NCBI GenBank assembly: GCA_023129805.1
Contig: JAGMBK010000111.1
Span: 1-5,533, forward strand
DNA: 5,533 nucleotides
Source of the DNA: Candidatus Zixiibacteriota bacterium
GTDB lineage: Bacteria; Zixibacteria; MSB-5A5; SM1-73
Reading direction: 5' to 3'
Shown here piece after piece: positions 1 through 5,524 of the stretch (its first letter is position 1; each line of letters starts with the position of its first letter). The notes beneath the pieces were generated by a model. The model was not told where the DNA came from. It worked only from the letters and a program-made list of their open reading frames with translations, and ran no database searches. A program made the position numbers and the translations under genes.

Positions 1-729
1 ACGGAGATCATTCAGGAGAACGTATCAACTGGTGAGAGAACTTTCAGGTTTGTTAAAGGACCCATTTTTGCCAACATCGTGCTGGCGGATGAGATAAACC
101 GCACCCCACCCAAAACTCAGGCCGCACTTTTGCAGGCAATGCAGGAGCATGAGGTTACTGCCGGAAGTGAGACCTATAAGTTAACAGAGCCCTTCTTTGT
201 ATTAGCCACACAGAACCCCATTGAGCTGGAGGGGACCTATCCGCTTCCTGAAGCTCAACTGGATCGTTTCATGTTCAATATCTATGTGGACTATCCTTCC
301 GAGGAAGAGGAGAACACAATCGTTAAATCCACCACCAGCGCCTATGGACAGGATCTGGAAAAGGTGATGGGAGCCGACGAGATCATAAGATTGCAACAGC
401 TTGCTCGGCGGGTGCCGGTGTCGGATCATGTGGTCAACTATGCGGTCAGACTTGCCCGCAGCACCAGGCCACTTAAGAATAATTCTCTTCCCTATATCAA
501 AAACTGGGTCACCTGGGGAGCTGGGCCACGAGCTTCTCAATACATGATCCTGGGAGCGAAGACCAGGGCTATCCTGGATGGCAGATATACCCCCTCCACA
601 GAAGATGTCAAGGCGGTGGCAAAGCCGGTTCTAAGGCATCGTATCGTCACCTCCTTCAATGCGGAAGCAGATGGAGTGGGAACTTTGGAGATTATTGAGA
701 AACTCATGCAAGATGTGAAGGAAGAATAG
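1..729 (+). CDS. MoxR-family AAA+ ATPase, 5'-truncated by the window edge
   Basis: The frame is open from base 1 and ends at TAG 727-729, leaving 242 residues. MoxR proteins are usually about 320-340 aa, so roughly the first 90-110 residues, including the Walker A loop, lie outside the window. Visible motifs, numbered from the first codon: Walker B VLADE (27-31) followed by [18 protein letters not shown]; sensor 1 FVLATQN with N72; the family stretch [18 protein letters not shown] with the probable arginine finger R89; and the C-terminal lid with sensor 2 GAGPRAS (R177). Known of the family: cytosolic hexameric ATPases with chaperone-like roles, usually encoded beside a DUF58/vWA protein whose metal site they are thought to help load or remodel. 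That partner lies at 1586, separated here by a TPR lipoprotein gene. A GTG at 79 falls inside Walker B and is not a start. The family assignment is very secure; the substrate is unknown. Confidence 0.97.
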   Translation, partial: TEIIQENVSTGERTFRFVKGPIFANIVLADEINRTPPKTQAALLQAMQEHEVTAGSETYKLTEPFFVLATQNPIELEGTYPLPEAQLDRFMFNIYVDYPSEEEENTIVKSTTSAYGQDLEKVMGADEIIRLQQLARRVPVSDHVVNYAVRLARSTRPLKNNSLPYIKNWVTWGAGPRASQYMILGAKTRAILDGRYTPSTEDVKAVAKPVLRHRIVTSFNAEADGVGTLEIIEKLMQDVKEE

Positions 730-752
730 TTTTTCGAGGCTGGTTTGACGGT

Positions 753-776
753 GTCATGCACCATATGGTGCATGAC
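753..776. repeat. Perfect 24-bp palindrome in the MoxR/TPR-lipoprotein spacer
   Basis: The half-site GTCATGCACCAT (753-764) is followed directly by its exact reverse complement ATGGTGCATGAC (765-776), with no spacer. The heptamer GACGGTG occurs at both edges (747-753 and 774-780), overlapping the palindrome ends. The lack of a T-run afterwards argues against an intrinsic terminator. It could be a dimeric repressor or regulator site, a cruciform, or one copy of a dispersed palindromic repeat. The symmetry is seen directly; the role is unknown. Confidence 0.85.
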
Positions 777-781
777 GGTGA

Positions 782-795
782 CGAAACTCGTTTCG
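782..795. repeat. Small inverted repeat CGAAAC-TC-GTTTCG
   Basis: CGAAAC (782-787) and GTTTCG (790-795) are exact reverse complements separated by TC. It starts six bases after the 24-bp palindrome. The following bases repeat variants of a CGAAGC/GAAGCT word up to about 822, so bases 747-822 look like one repetitive, symmetric patch rather than ordinary leader. Function unknown. Confidence 0.55.
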
Positions 796-875
796 AAGCA
801 TGAAGCTCGGTGATCGAAGCTGGAAAATTCCTCTTTTGAAATGTCTTTGGAATTAAAACAAAAATCTTAAATATC

Positions 876-880
876 GAGGT
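876..880 (+). promoter_or_regulatory. Ribosome binding site for the TPR lipoprotein
   Basis: GAGGT lies five bases before the ATG at 886 and matches the Shine-Dalgarno core. It supports this start over the upstream in-frame ATG at 841, whose frame is closed by TAA at 868-870. Confidence 0.75.
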
Positions 881-885
881 TTTTC

Positions 886-1311
886 ATGAGGTGGGGAGAT
901 GTTTTCAAAAGCTTTTTGTTTCTCTTTTTGATCTTTGGATTTTTGAGTTGCGCCAACAAGGAGAAACAAGCCGAAAAACATTTTAAAAAAGGTTTCGAGT
1001 ATCAGAATCAAGGCAACCTGGATAAAGCCTTGGAAGAATACCAGAAGGCACTCCAACTCAACCCAAACTATACGCAGGTTTATACAAATGTTGGGACGGT
1101 CTACTTAGAGAAGAAAGATTACGATCAAGCCATCCTGCAGTTTAAAAAGGTAATCGAGCTAAACCATTGGGATACTAAGGCCCACTATAATCTGGGTTTT
1201 GCCTATCTAAAGAAGGGAGAGGTGGAAAAGGCACAGGAAGAAGTGAAATTCTTAAAAAGCATACGTTCCGAACTGGGGGATGTGCTCGAAAAGAAAATTG
1301 GGGAAAAGTAA
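886..1311 (+). CDS. Small TPR-repeat lipoprotein (141 aa)
   Basis: The N-terminus is a classical lipoprotein signal: short basic start (R2, K8), hydrophobic core FLFLFLIFGF, and a lipobox-like FLSC with the putative lipidated cysteine at C22, so the mature protein should be membrane-anchored. The rest consists of about three tetratricopeptide repeats at residues 29-62, 63-96 and 97-124. The consensus positions are visible in GFEYQNQGNLDKALEEYQKA, VYLEKKDYDQAILQFKKV and GFAYLKKGEVEKAQEE. A short charged tail follows. TPRs bind proteins; no catalytic motif is present, so a scaffold or adaptor role in the envelope is inferred. The gene lies between MoxR and DUF58, and Bat-type MoxR clusters often carry TPR proteins (BatC/BatE), so a link to that module is plausible. 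However, repeat-filled spacers of 156 and 274 bp flank it, so it may be a separate transcription unit. Product class is confident; the partner is not. Confidence 0.92.
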   Translation: MRWGDVFKSFLFLFLIFGFLSCANKEKQAEKHFKKGFEYQNQGNLDKALEEYQKALQLNPNYTQVYTNVGTVYLEKKDYDQAILQFKKVIELNHWDTKAHYNLGFAYLKKGEVEKAQEEVKFLKSIRSELGDVLEKKIGEK

Positions 1312-1446
1312 TCTGCGATCGCTCCGGTTGGGTCTCCACACCCGGCAGGGGACAGTGCTTTTCACTAGGTCAGGGATCTGGGGGCACAAAGCAACTTTAC
1401 CTCCATCAGCGCATAGGCCCAAATGGAGCTGCGGGATCTTGAGACC

Positions 1447-1469
1447 AGCCAAGGCGTGAAGCCTCGGCT
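1447..1469. repeat. Hairpin repeat AGCCAAGGC-GTGAA-GCCTCGGCT
   Basis: AGCCAAGGC (1447-1455) pairs with GCCTCGGCT (1461-1469) around a five-base loop. Eight of the nine pairs are Watson-Crick; the ninth is an A/C mismatch on the + strand that becomes a G/T wobble on the minus strand. No T-tract follows on either strand, so it is not a standard intrinsic terminator. Its form resembles a short dispersed palindromic repeat (REP-like). The symmetry is seen; the class is inferred. Confidence 0.65.
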
Positions 1470-1539
1470 ACGCGAAAAACTAACTTTTAAAGATCAATAA
1501 ATCATCGATAAATGGAGTTCGAACATACAACAAATTGCT

Positions 1540-1581
1540 CCACTCTCAAAGTGGAAAAATCTCTTGTTAGAAAAGTGAGAG
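1540..1581 (+). promoter_or_regulatory. Mutually exclusive hairpins over the DUF58 leader and weak ribosome-binding site
   Basis: CCACT (1540-1544) can pair with AGTGG (1550-1554) in a tight hairpin. Alternatively CTCTCA (1543-1548) can pair with TGAGAG (1576-1581), which covers the only Shine-Dalgarno-like bases (GAGAG, 1577-1581) ahead of the ATG at 1586. The two folds share bases, so only one can form. The stems are short (5 and 6 bp), so this may be chance. The ribosome site itself is weaker than those of the TPR genes in this window. Confidence 0.3.
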
Positions 1582-1585
1582 AATA

Positions 1586-2485
1586 ATGCCAGAGGATTAT
1601 CGCAGGTTTTTAAAACCGGATGTAGTCTCCAAGTTGGCCGGAATGGAGATCAAAGCGAGGCTGGTGGTGGAAGGGTTCATCGCCGGCTTGCATAAAAGCC
1701 CCTATCATGGGTTCTCGGTTGAGTTTGCCGAGCACAGACAATATATGCCCGGTGACCCTCTGAGGAATGTGGACTGGAAAGTTTATGCCAAGACAGATCG
1801 ATACTTCATCAAGGAGTTCGAAGAGGAGACCAATCTGAAAGCCTACATCCTGCTGGATACCTCCGGCTCCATGGGATATAGCTCCAATAGCGTAAATAAG
1901 CTGGAATATAGCCGTTATCTTTCCGCCGCCCTTTCTTATTTGATGTTGAAACAGAGGGATTCAGTGGGATTGGTTCTGTTTGATCAAAACATAAAAAAAT
2001 ACATCCCTCCCAAATCCGCCTTGAGAAGTCATCTGCATGTTATCCTGCAGGAGTTGGACAAGCTGGAACCATCCCGCACCACCAACATCAGCTCTGCTTT
2101 GCACGAGATGGCGAAGAGGATAAAAAGACGCGGCTTGATCATCTTAATTTCAGATCTTTTTGACCATCCTGACAGGGTGATAAATGGGCTGAAGCATTTC
2201 CGCCACAAAAAACACGAGGTGATCGTCTTCCATGTGCTGGATCCAAAGGAACGCACCTTCGCCTTTCCGGAATTAGCCATTTTCAAAGATATGGAAACAG
2301 ATGAGGAGTTGATGACCTCCCCCTGGCAGATAAGAAAGGAATATACCGAAAGATTTAAAGCTTTGGTCAACAAATATACCCTCCAATGTCGGGAAAGCCT
2401 GATCGATTATGTGCTTCTGGACACCTCCATTCCTTTTGATTATGCTCTGTTTTCCTATTTGAGCAAAAGGCAGAGATTGTGGTAG
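1586..2485 (+). CDS. DUF58 / vWA-like domain protein, MoxR partner (299 aa)
   Basis: Length and layout match the soluble DUF58 family of about 290-310 aa; no membrane segment or signal peptide is visible, so it is probably cytosolic. The diagnostic DUF58 block is at residues 50-81: HRQYMPGDPLRNVDWKVYAK followed by TDRYFIKEFEEET. The vWA-type fold follows with a complete metal-ion-dependent adhesion site: DTSGSM gives D91, S93 and S95; a threonine at 165/166 in SRTTNISSAL; and D190 in LILISDLFD. The C-terminal part (about 210-299) continues the alpha/beta fold. Known of the family: it is encoded with MoxR ATPases and is thought to be the metal-dependent adaptor on which they act, in envelope stress, metalloenzyme maturation or oxygen tolerance depending on the species. 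Here the MoxR gene is upstream beyond a TPR lipoprotein. The ATG is chosen because it fits the family length and has a purine-rich stretch before it. No BatA/BatB-like membrane vWA gene follows in the window. Confidence 0.95.
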   Translation: MPEDYRRFLKPDVVSKLAGMEIKARLVVEGFIAGLHKSPYHGFSVEFAEHRQYMPGDPLRNVDWKVYAKTDRYFIKEFEEETNLKAYILLDTSGSMGYSSNSVNKLEYSRYLSAALSYLMLKQRDSVGLVLFDQNIKKYIPPKSALRSHLHVILQELDKLEPSRTTNISSALHEMAKRIKRRGLIILISDLFDHPDRVINGLKHFRHKKHEVIVFHVLDPKERTFAFPELAIFKDMETDEELMTSPWQIRKEYTERFKALVNKYTLQCRESLIDYVLLDTSIPFDYALFSYLSKRQRLW

Positions 2486-2491
2486 GTCAAA

Positions 2492-2595
2492 CGGGTCAAC
2501 GGATTAAACGGATGGAACGGATAACGGATTGAGCGGATCAAACGGATGATAAGGAATGGATGGTTCCATCCGCTTAATCTGTTTGATCCGTTGAC
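2492..2595. repeat. 9-bp-phased CGGAT array with inverted return arm
   Basis: CGGAT starts at 2500, 2509, 2518, 2525, 2534 and 2543, with spacings of 9, 9, 7, 9 and 9; a degenerate CGGGT sits at 2492. The reverse-complement word appears at 2568 (ATCCG), 2577 (ATCTG) and 2586 (ATCCG), again exactly 9 apart. Two alternative large folds exist. In the outer one, 2495-2504 pairs with 2586-2595 (10 exact bp) and 2509-2517 with 2564-2572 (9 exact bp). In the inner one, 2534-2547 pairs with 2577-2590 (14 bp, one G-T wobble). It fills most of the 134-bp spacer before nfo. It resembles an iteron-like or dispersed repeat; no terminator T-tract is present. The periodicity is seen; the function is unknown. 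Confidence 0.85.
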
Positions 2596-2619
2596 AGTTT
2601 TGAAAAGCAAGATAAAACC

Positions 2620-3477
2620 ATGGAAAAGAAATTATTGATCGGCGCTCACATGTCCATCTCCGGTGGAGTTTTCAACTCTCTCCTTTTTGGGGAGGAGTTG
2701 GGTTGCACCACCATTCAGATCTTCACCAAAAACAACACTCAGTGGAAGGCTAAAGAGCTTTTGCCGGAGGATGTGAAAAAGTTTTTCGAAAATCAAAAAA
2801 GGACTGAGATATCTCCAGTTGTGGGCCACAATGGGTATCTGATAAACTTAGCCTCTCCCAAAGAGGATGTTTACAATATGTCTCGAGATTCCATGCTGGT
2901 TGAGCTGAAACGTGCCGAGCTTCTTGGTCTACCTTATCTGGTGATGCATCCGGGTTCACATCTGGGGAAAGGAGAAAAAGAGGGGATAAAAAAGATCGCC
3001 CGCTCCATAGACTGGCTTCATCAGAGGACCAAAGGATACAAGGTTAAAATCCTGCTGGAAACCACCGCTGGTCAGGGAAGCGCCATCGGGTATCGCTTTG
3101 AACATCTGGCGGAAATAATTGAGCGAGTCAAAGAGAAAAAGCGTTTGGGAGTATGTTATGACACCTGCCACACCTTCGCCGCCGGATATGACATTCGAAC
3201 TAAAAAGGCTTATGAAGCGACCTTCAAGGAATTTGATAAAGTTATCGGGCTTTCCCGGCTTAAGGTGATTCATGTGAACGATTCGCTAAAGGATTTAGGT
3301 TCACGAGTGGATCGACATCAACACATCGGAGAAGGAAAGATCGGACTTGAAGGATTTGGTCTGTTGATGAATGATGCCAGATGGGAGAAGATACCCAAGA
3401 TTCTGGAGACCCCGAAAGAGGCAGGGACGAGGAGGGACGTTAAAAATCTAAGCCTGCTCAAAAGCTTGGTCAAATGA
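2620..3477 (+). CDS. nfo: Endonuclease IV (AP endonuclease, EC 3.1.21.2)
   Basis: Deoxyribonuclease IV cleaves the DNA backbone 5' to abasic sites and removes 3'-blocking groups during base-excision repair in the cytoplasm; it is a three-zinc TIM-barrel enzyme. At 285 aa the length matches the E. coli protein. The family N-terminus IGAHMSISGG is at residues 7-16. All nine metal ligands can be assigned by motif: H70 (VVGHNGYLINLASP), H110 (VMHPGSH), E147 (LLETTAGQG), D181 and H184 (YDTCHTFAAGYD), H218 (VIHVNDSK-type VIHVNDSLKD), D231 and H233 (VDRHQHIGEGKIG), and E263 (ILETP). The start is fixed by the IGAH motif so close to it. No clear Shine-Dalgarno precedes the ATG; the leader is only AAAAGCAAGATAAAACC, so translation signals look weak. 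It has no obvious functional tie to the flanking envelope genes and may be an independent unit. Identification is very secure; an inactive form is unlikely since every ligand is kept. Confidence 0.98.
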   Translation: MEKKLLIGAHMSISGGVFNSLLFGEELGCTTIQIFTKNNTQWKAKELLPEDVKKFFENQKRTEISPVVGHNGYLINLASPKEDVYNMSRDSMLVELKRAELLGLPYLVMHPGSHLGKGEKEGIKKIARSIDWLHQRTKGYKVKILLETTAGQGSAIGYRFEHLAEIIERVKEKKRLGVCYDTCHTFAAGYDIRTKKAYEATFKEFDKVIGLSRLKVIHVNDSLKDLGSRVDRHQHIGEGKIGLEGFGLLMNDARWEKIPKILETPKEAGTRRDVKNLSLLKSLVK

Positions 3478-3480
3478 TTT

Positions 3481-3505
3481 ATGACGAATGACGAATGACG
3501 AATGA
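3481..3505. repeat. Tandem 7-bp repeat (ATGACGA x3 plus ATGA)
   Basis: Three exact copies of ATGACGA at 3481-3487, 3488-3494 and 3495-3501, then a partial copy. It starts three bases after the nfo stop. Each copy offers an ATG, but the first is closed by TGA at 3496 in its own frame. A short slippage-prone repeat; probably intergenic filler. Confidence 0.85.
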
Positions 3506-3510
3506 AAAAA

Positions 3511-3568
3511 CCTCTCCCCCTATCTCCCCCTCTCCATTTCATGGAGAGGAGGACGGAAGGGGGTGAGG
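3511..3568. repeat. 58-bp C-rich/G-rich stem-loop, terminator-like on the minus strand
   Basis: CCTCTCCAT (3529-3537) pairs exactly with ATGGAGAGG (3541-3549) around a TTC loop. The outer arms (3511-3528 with 3551-3568) continue the stem with a few mismatches, including five consecutive C-G pairs at 3516-3520/3559-3563. Read on the minus strand, the stem is followed at once by six T (complement of A 3505-3510), the layout of a Rho-independent terminator. Read on the + strand it is followed by AAATAAAAA, so it should not terminate nfo transcription. No minus-strand gene is seen upstream of it in this window. The composition resembles intergenic repeats common in some bacteria; that link is inference. 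Confidence 0.75.
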
Positions 3569-3585
3569 TAGAAATAAAAACATTT

Positions 3586-3591
3586 GAGGTG
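3586..3591 (+). promoter_or_regulatory. Ribosome binding site deciding the start of the TPR/peptidase-like gene
   Basis: GAGGTG lies just before the ATG at 3595, with five bases between GAGG and the ATG. It favours 3595 over the next ATG at 3604 (spacing too long) and over the far upstream in-frame ATG at 3502, whose codons run through the 3511-3568 stem-loop and would put a charged 31-residue stretch ahead of the signal peptide. Confidence 0.75.
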
Positions 3592-3594
3592 AAG

Positions 3595-5496
3595 ATGAAT
3601 CAAATGAAATTCAAAATTGTTTTGATCTTTTTGACTTTTCTCTTCAGCATGAGCTTGAACCCGGTGTATGGTGCGTCCGGCATATTTCTGGATATCAGAG
3701 TGGAGGAGGGTATTCCCCAAGACAGCGCAAGCTTTGAGCTTATCGACCAAAGAGAAATAAGGCTTTTGAATGGGTTTGAGACCGCCTCCTTTCAAGCTAA
3801 TTTTACTCTCTACACAACCCCCACCATGCTGGATAGCGAGAACGTAATATTGAACTTGACTCTTATAACCCTACCTCCCCGACCCCAACCCATTTTTACA
3901 GAAATCCTGGCTAAGGATGAAGAAACCTACTTTTTTGGTGAGGTGAAGGCAAAACAGGGGAGGGTCTATCGAGTTTACCTGACCCCCAGAATAACTGAGA
4001 TGGCAGAGCCGGATTGCGATGTGGATACCCGGGACAAGGAGAGTGAGGACTGGGATGAGCTTCCCAGTTCTCATTTTTTCTTCCGTTATATTTTGAACTC
4101 ACTGGCTGATCTACACTGGGCAAAGATCAAAGGTTATGCAGAGACCGAATACAGACACTTCCAGAAAACCTTCGGGTTTACCCAACCAGCCATGAATAGG
4201 ATGGAATATTTTCTCCTCCCATGTCGGGCAAGTGAAGTGATGTGGGATGACCGATTTGATATGGGGCTGGATCCGGTGAAAAATAAAATCTACGCCATCT
4301 ATAATCTCTTTGAAAGAAGCTTAGACTCCCCCGGAGTCGGTTTCCTTCTCTTTTACAGATTATGGGGATATGCACCCCCCATGCTGGCGGAAGGAATCGG
4401 GGGGTATTTCTCCTTATCCCATCACTTCACCAAGAAACTAATTGCCACCAACAGATGGGTTTCCTTAAAGAAGCTTAAGATAACCAGAGATTATAGAGGC
4501 CAACCAAAAGATGTGGCTTTCTGGGAGTCCTGTTCCTTTGTAAGGTTTTTGGTTAAAACTTACTATTTAGATAAATTCAAGCTCCTGTATGAAAGGGCTA
4601 CCGATCTTACCTTGGAGCAAGCTATAGAGGAGGTATACCAGAAAAATCTGGCTGCCTTAGAGAAAGAGTGGCTCTCCTTTCTTGAAGAATACCAAGACAC
4701 CATTGTCGATTTTTACTATTTTGCTTCCTTAAAGATGAATAACCGCCATTATGATGAGGCTATAGAATTGTATCAGGACATGTTGGTTTTGTACGGAAAA
4801 GATCCGGGAACACTTCGCAGTCTGGCTTATGTGTATTATCTTAAAGGGGATTATGATCAATCAGAAAGATTCTATCAGGAGGTGCTTTCCGGTGACACTC
4901 TGAATCTGGAATATCTTTATATACTGGGAAACATAAAGAGCGTTAAGGGCGAATATGATGAAGCCAAAAGCTATTACCTGAAAGTTATCTCTTTGGATTC
5001 AGGTTATGTGGAATCCCACCTCAAGTTGGCTAAACTGCAGATAACTAACGGAGACCTTCTCTTTGCCAAAGAACGCTTTGAACAAGCTCAGGGTTTGGAG
5101 ACCGGAACTCAGGACAAGATGGAGATTTATGCCGGCTTAGGGACTATCTATGAAAAGCTGGGCAAAGCCGAAAAAGCTCAAGAAAGCTTCCAAAATGCAC
5201 TGTTTTATGCCAGACGTTTCGTTTTCGAATATTCAGACAGACCTATTCCTTATCTTAAATTAGGTGAGTCATTTTTCAATGTGGGAGAGATAGATTCGGC
5301 CATCAACTTTTTCCAGATAGCAGAGTTTTTAGAAGACAGACCTCTGTATCGCGGCAGGGTGCTTTTAGCCCTGGGAAAGGCATATCAGGAAAAAAATGAT
5401 GTACCTAAAGCAAAAATGTTCCTCCAGGAGGTGCTGAACTTGCCTACTGGATTCGAGGAAAGAAAAGAGGCGGAGAAACTTTTGAAGTCCATGTGA
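3595..5496 (+). CDS. Exported TPR protein with degenerate peptidase-MA-like domain (633 aa)
   Basis: Residues 1-26 form a Sec signal peptide: K5 and K7, hydrophobic IVLIFLTFLF, and probable cleavage after VYG at G26. Residues 30-135 are a probably beta-rich region I do not recognise. Residues about 157-366 resemble the peptidase-MA-like (gluzincin metallopeptidase) fold: the opening SSHFFFRY, the block PPMLAEGIGGYFS with E266 at the place of the third zinc ligand, and the typical closing segment FWESCSFVRFLVKTYYLDKF...ALEKEWLSFLEE. The HExxH motif expected some 15-25 residues before E266 is absent: there is no histidine between H188 and H276, and no HExxH anywhere in the protein. Loss of peptidase activity is therefore inferred. 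From about 370 to the end come some seven TPRs (near 372, 405, 438, 471, 508, 550 and 585), with typical pieces such as GDYDQSERFYQEVL and GEYDEAKSYYLKVI. Likely a periplasmic or surface scaffold. The gene lies 117 bp after nfo with its own strong ribosome site. TPR and export are secure; the peptidase-like domain is likely. Confidence 0.88.
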   Translation: MNQMKFKIVLIFLTFLFSMSLNPVYGASGIFLDIRVEEGIPQDSASFELIDQREIRLLNGFETASFQANFTLYTTPTMLDSENVILNLTLITLPPRPQPIFTEILAKDEETYFFGEVKAKQGRVYRVYLTPRITEMAEPDCDVDTRDKESEDWDELPSSHFFFRYILNSLADLHWAKIKGYAETEYRHFQKTFGFTQPAMNRMEYFLLPCRASEVMWDDRFDMGLDPVKNKIYAIYNLFERSLDSPGVGFLLFYRLWGYAPPMLAEGIGGYFSLSHHFTKKLIATNRWVSLKKLKITRDYRGQPKDVAFWESCSFVRFLVKTYYLDKFKLLYERATDLTLEQAIEEVYQKNLAALEKEWLSFLEEYQDTIVDFYYFASLKMNNRHYDEAIELYQDMLVLYGKDPGTLRSLAYVYYLKGDYDQSERFYQEVLSGDTLNLEYLYILGNIKSVKGEYDEAKSYYLKVISLDSGYVESHLKLAKLQITNGDLLFAKERFEQAQGLETGTQDKMEIYAGLGTIYEKLGKAEKAQESFQNALFYARRFVFEYSDRPIPYLKLGESFFNVGEIDSAINFFQIAEFLEDRPLYRGRVLLALGKAYQEKNDVPKAKMFLQEVLNLPTGFEERKEAEKLLKSM

Positions 5497-5524
5497 GCGA
5501 TCGTAAGTAAAGGGGTAAATTGAG

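Larger units (their letters stand above)
1312..1585. other. Gene-free 274-bp spacer between TPR lipoprotein and DUF58 gene
   Basis: No credible coding frame was found. The first part (about 1315-1445) is more GC-rich than the flanking genes. It begins with the 8-bp palindrome GCGATCGC (1315-1322). It also has short inverted words such as CTCCAT/ATGGAG around a core near 1401-1427 and GGTCTC/GAGACC at either side. The 3' part from about 1476 is AT-rich and leads into the next start. A minus-strand frame of 66 codons over this stretch has no recognisable domain and no partner signals. The base composition suggests an intergenic repeat or a remnant of one. A promoter for the DUF58 gene may lie in the AT-rich half, but no good -35/-10 pair was found. 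Confidence 0.6.

Noticed and set aside
79..81. GTG as the start of the MoxR gene
   Set aside because: It lies within the Walker B strand (VLADE), and the frame stays open with family-matching residues back to base 1, so the gene simply begins outside the window.
836..873. Promoter for the TPR lipoprotein (TTGAAA 836-841 or TTGGAA 847-852 with TAAATA 868-873)
   Set aside because: The spacings (26 or 15 bases) do not suit a sigma-70 type promoter, and AT-rich leader produces such matches easily.
1315..1322. GCGATCGC as a HIP1-type cyanobacterial element
   Set aside because: A single full copy, plus a partial GCGATCG after the last gene, is not the dense distribution that defines HIP1, and the gene content does not suggest a cyanobacterium.
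1252..1452. Minus-strand 66-codon open frame over the spacer
   Set aside because: It overlaps the end of the TPR lipoprotein gene, has no recognisable domain or ribosome site, and covers repeat-like DNA.
1447..1469. Intrinsic terminator for the TPR lipoprotein
   Set aside because: No T-run follows the stem on either strand, and it lies about 136 bases after the stop codon.
2492..2595. CRISPR array
   Set aside because: The unit is 9 bp with no spacers of 25-40 bp, and no cas genes are present.
2591..2619. TTGACA promoter for nfo
   Set aside because: TTGACA (2591-2596) is the edge of the inverted repeat. The best -10 match (TAAAAC, 2613-2618) would place transcription start inside the coding region, after the ATG that is fixed by the IGAH motif.
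3502..3594. Upstream ATG giving a 664-aa form of the exported TPR protein
   Set aside because: The extra 31 codons translate the tandem repeat edge and the stem-loop, would bury the signal peptide, and lack a ribosome site; the ATG at 3595 has GAGGTG at a suitable distance.
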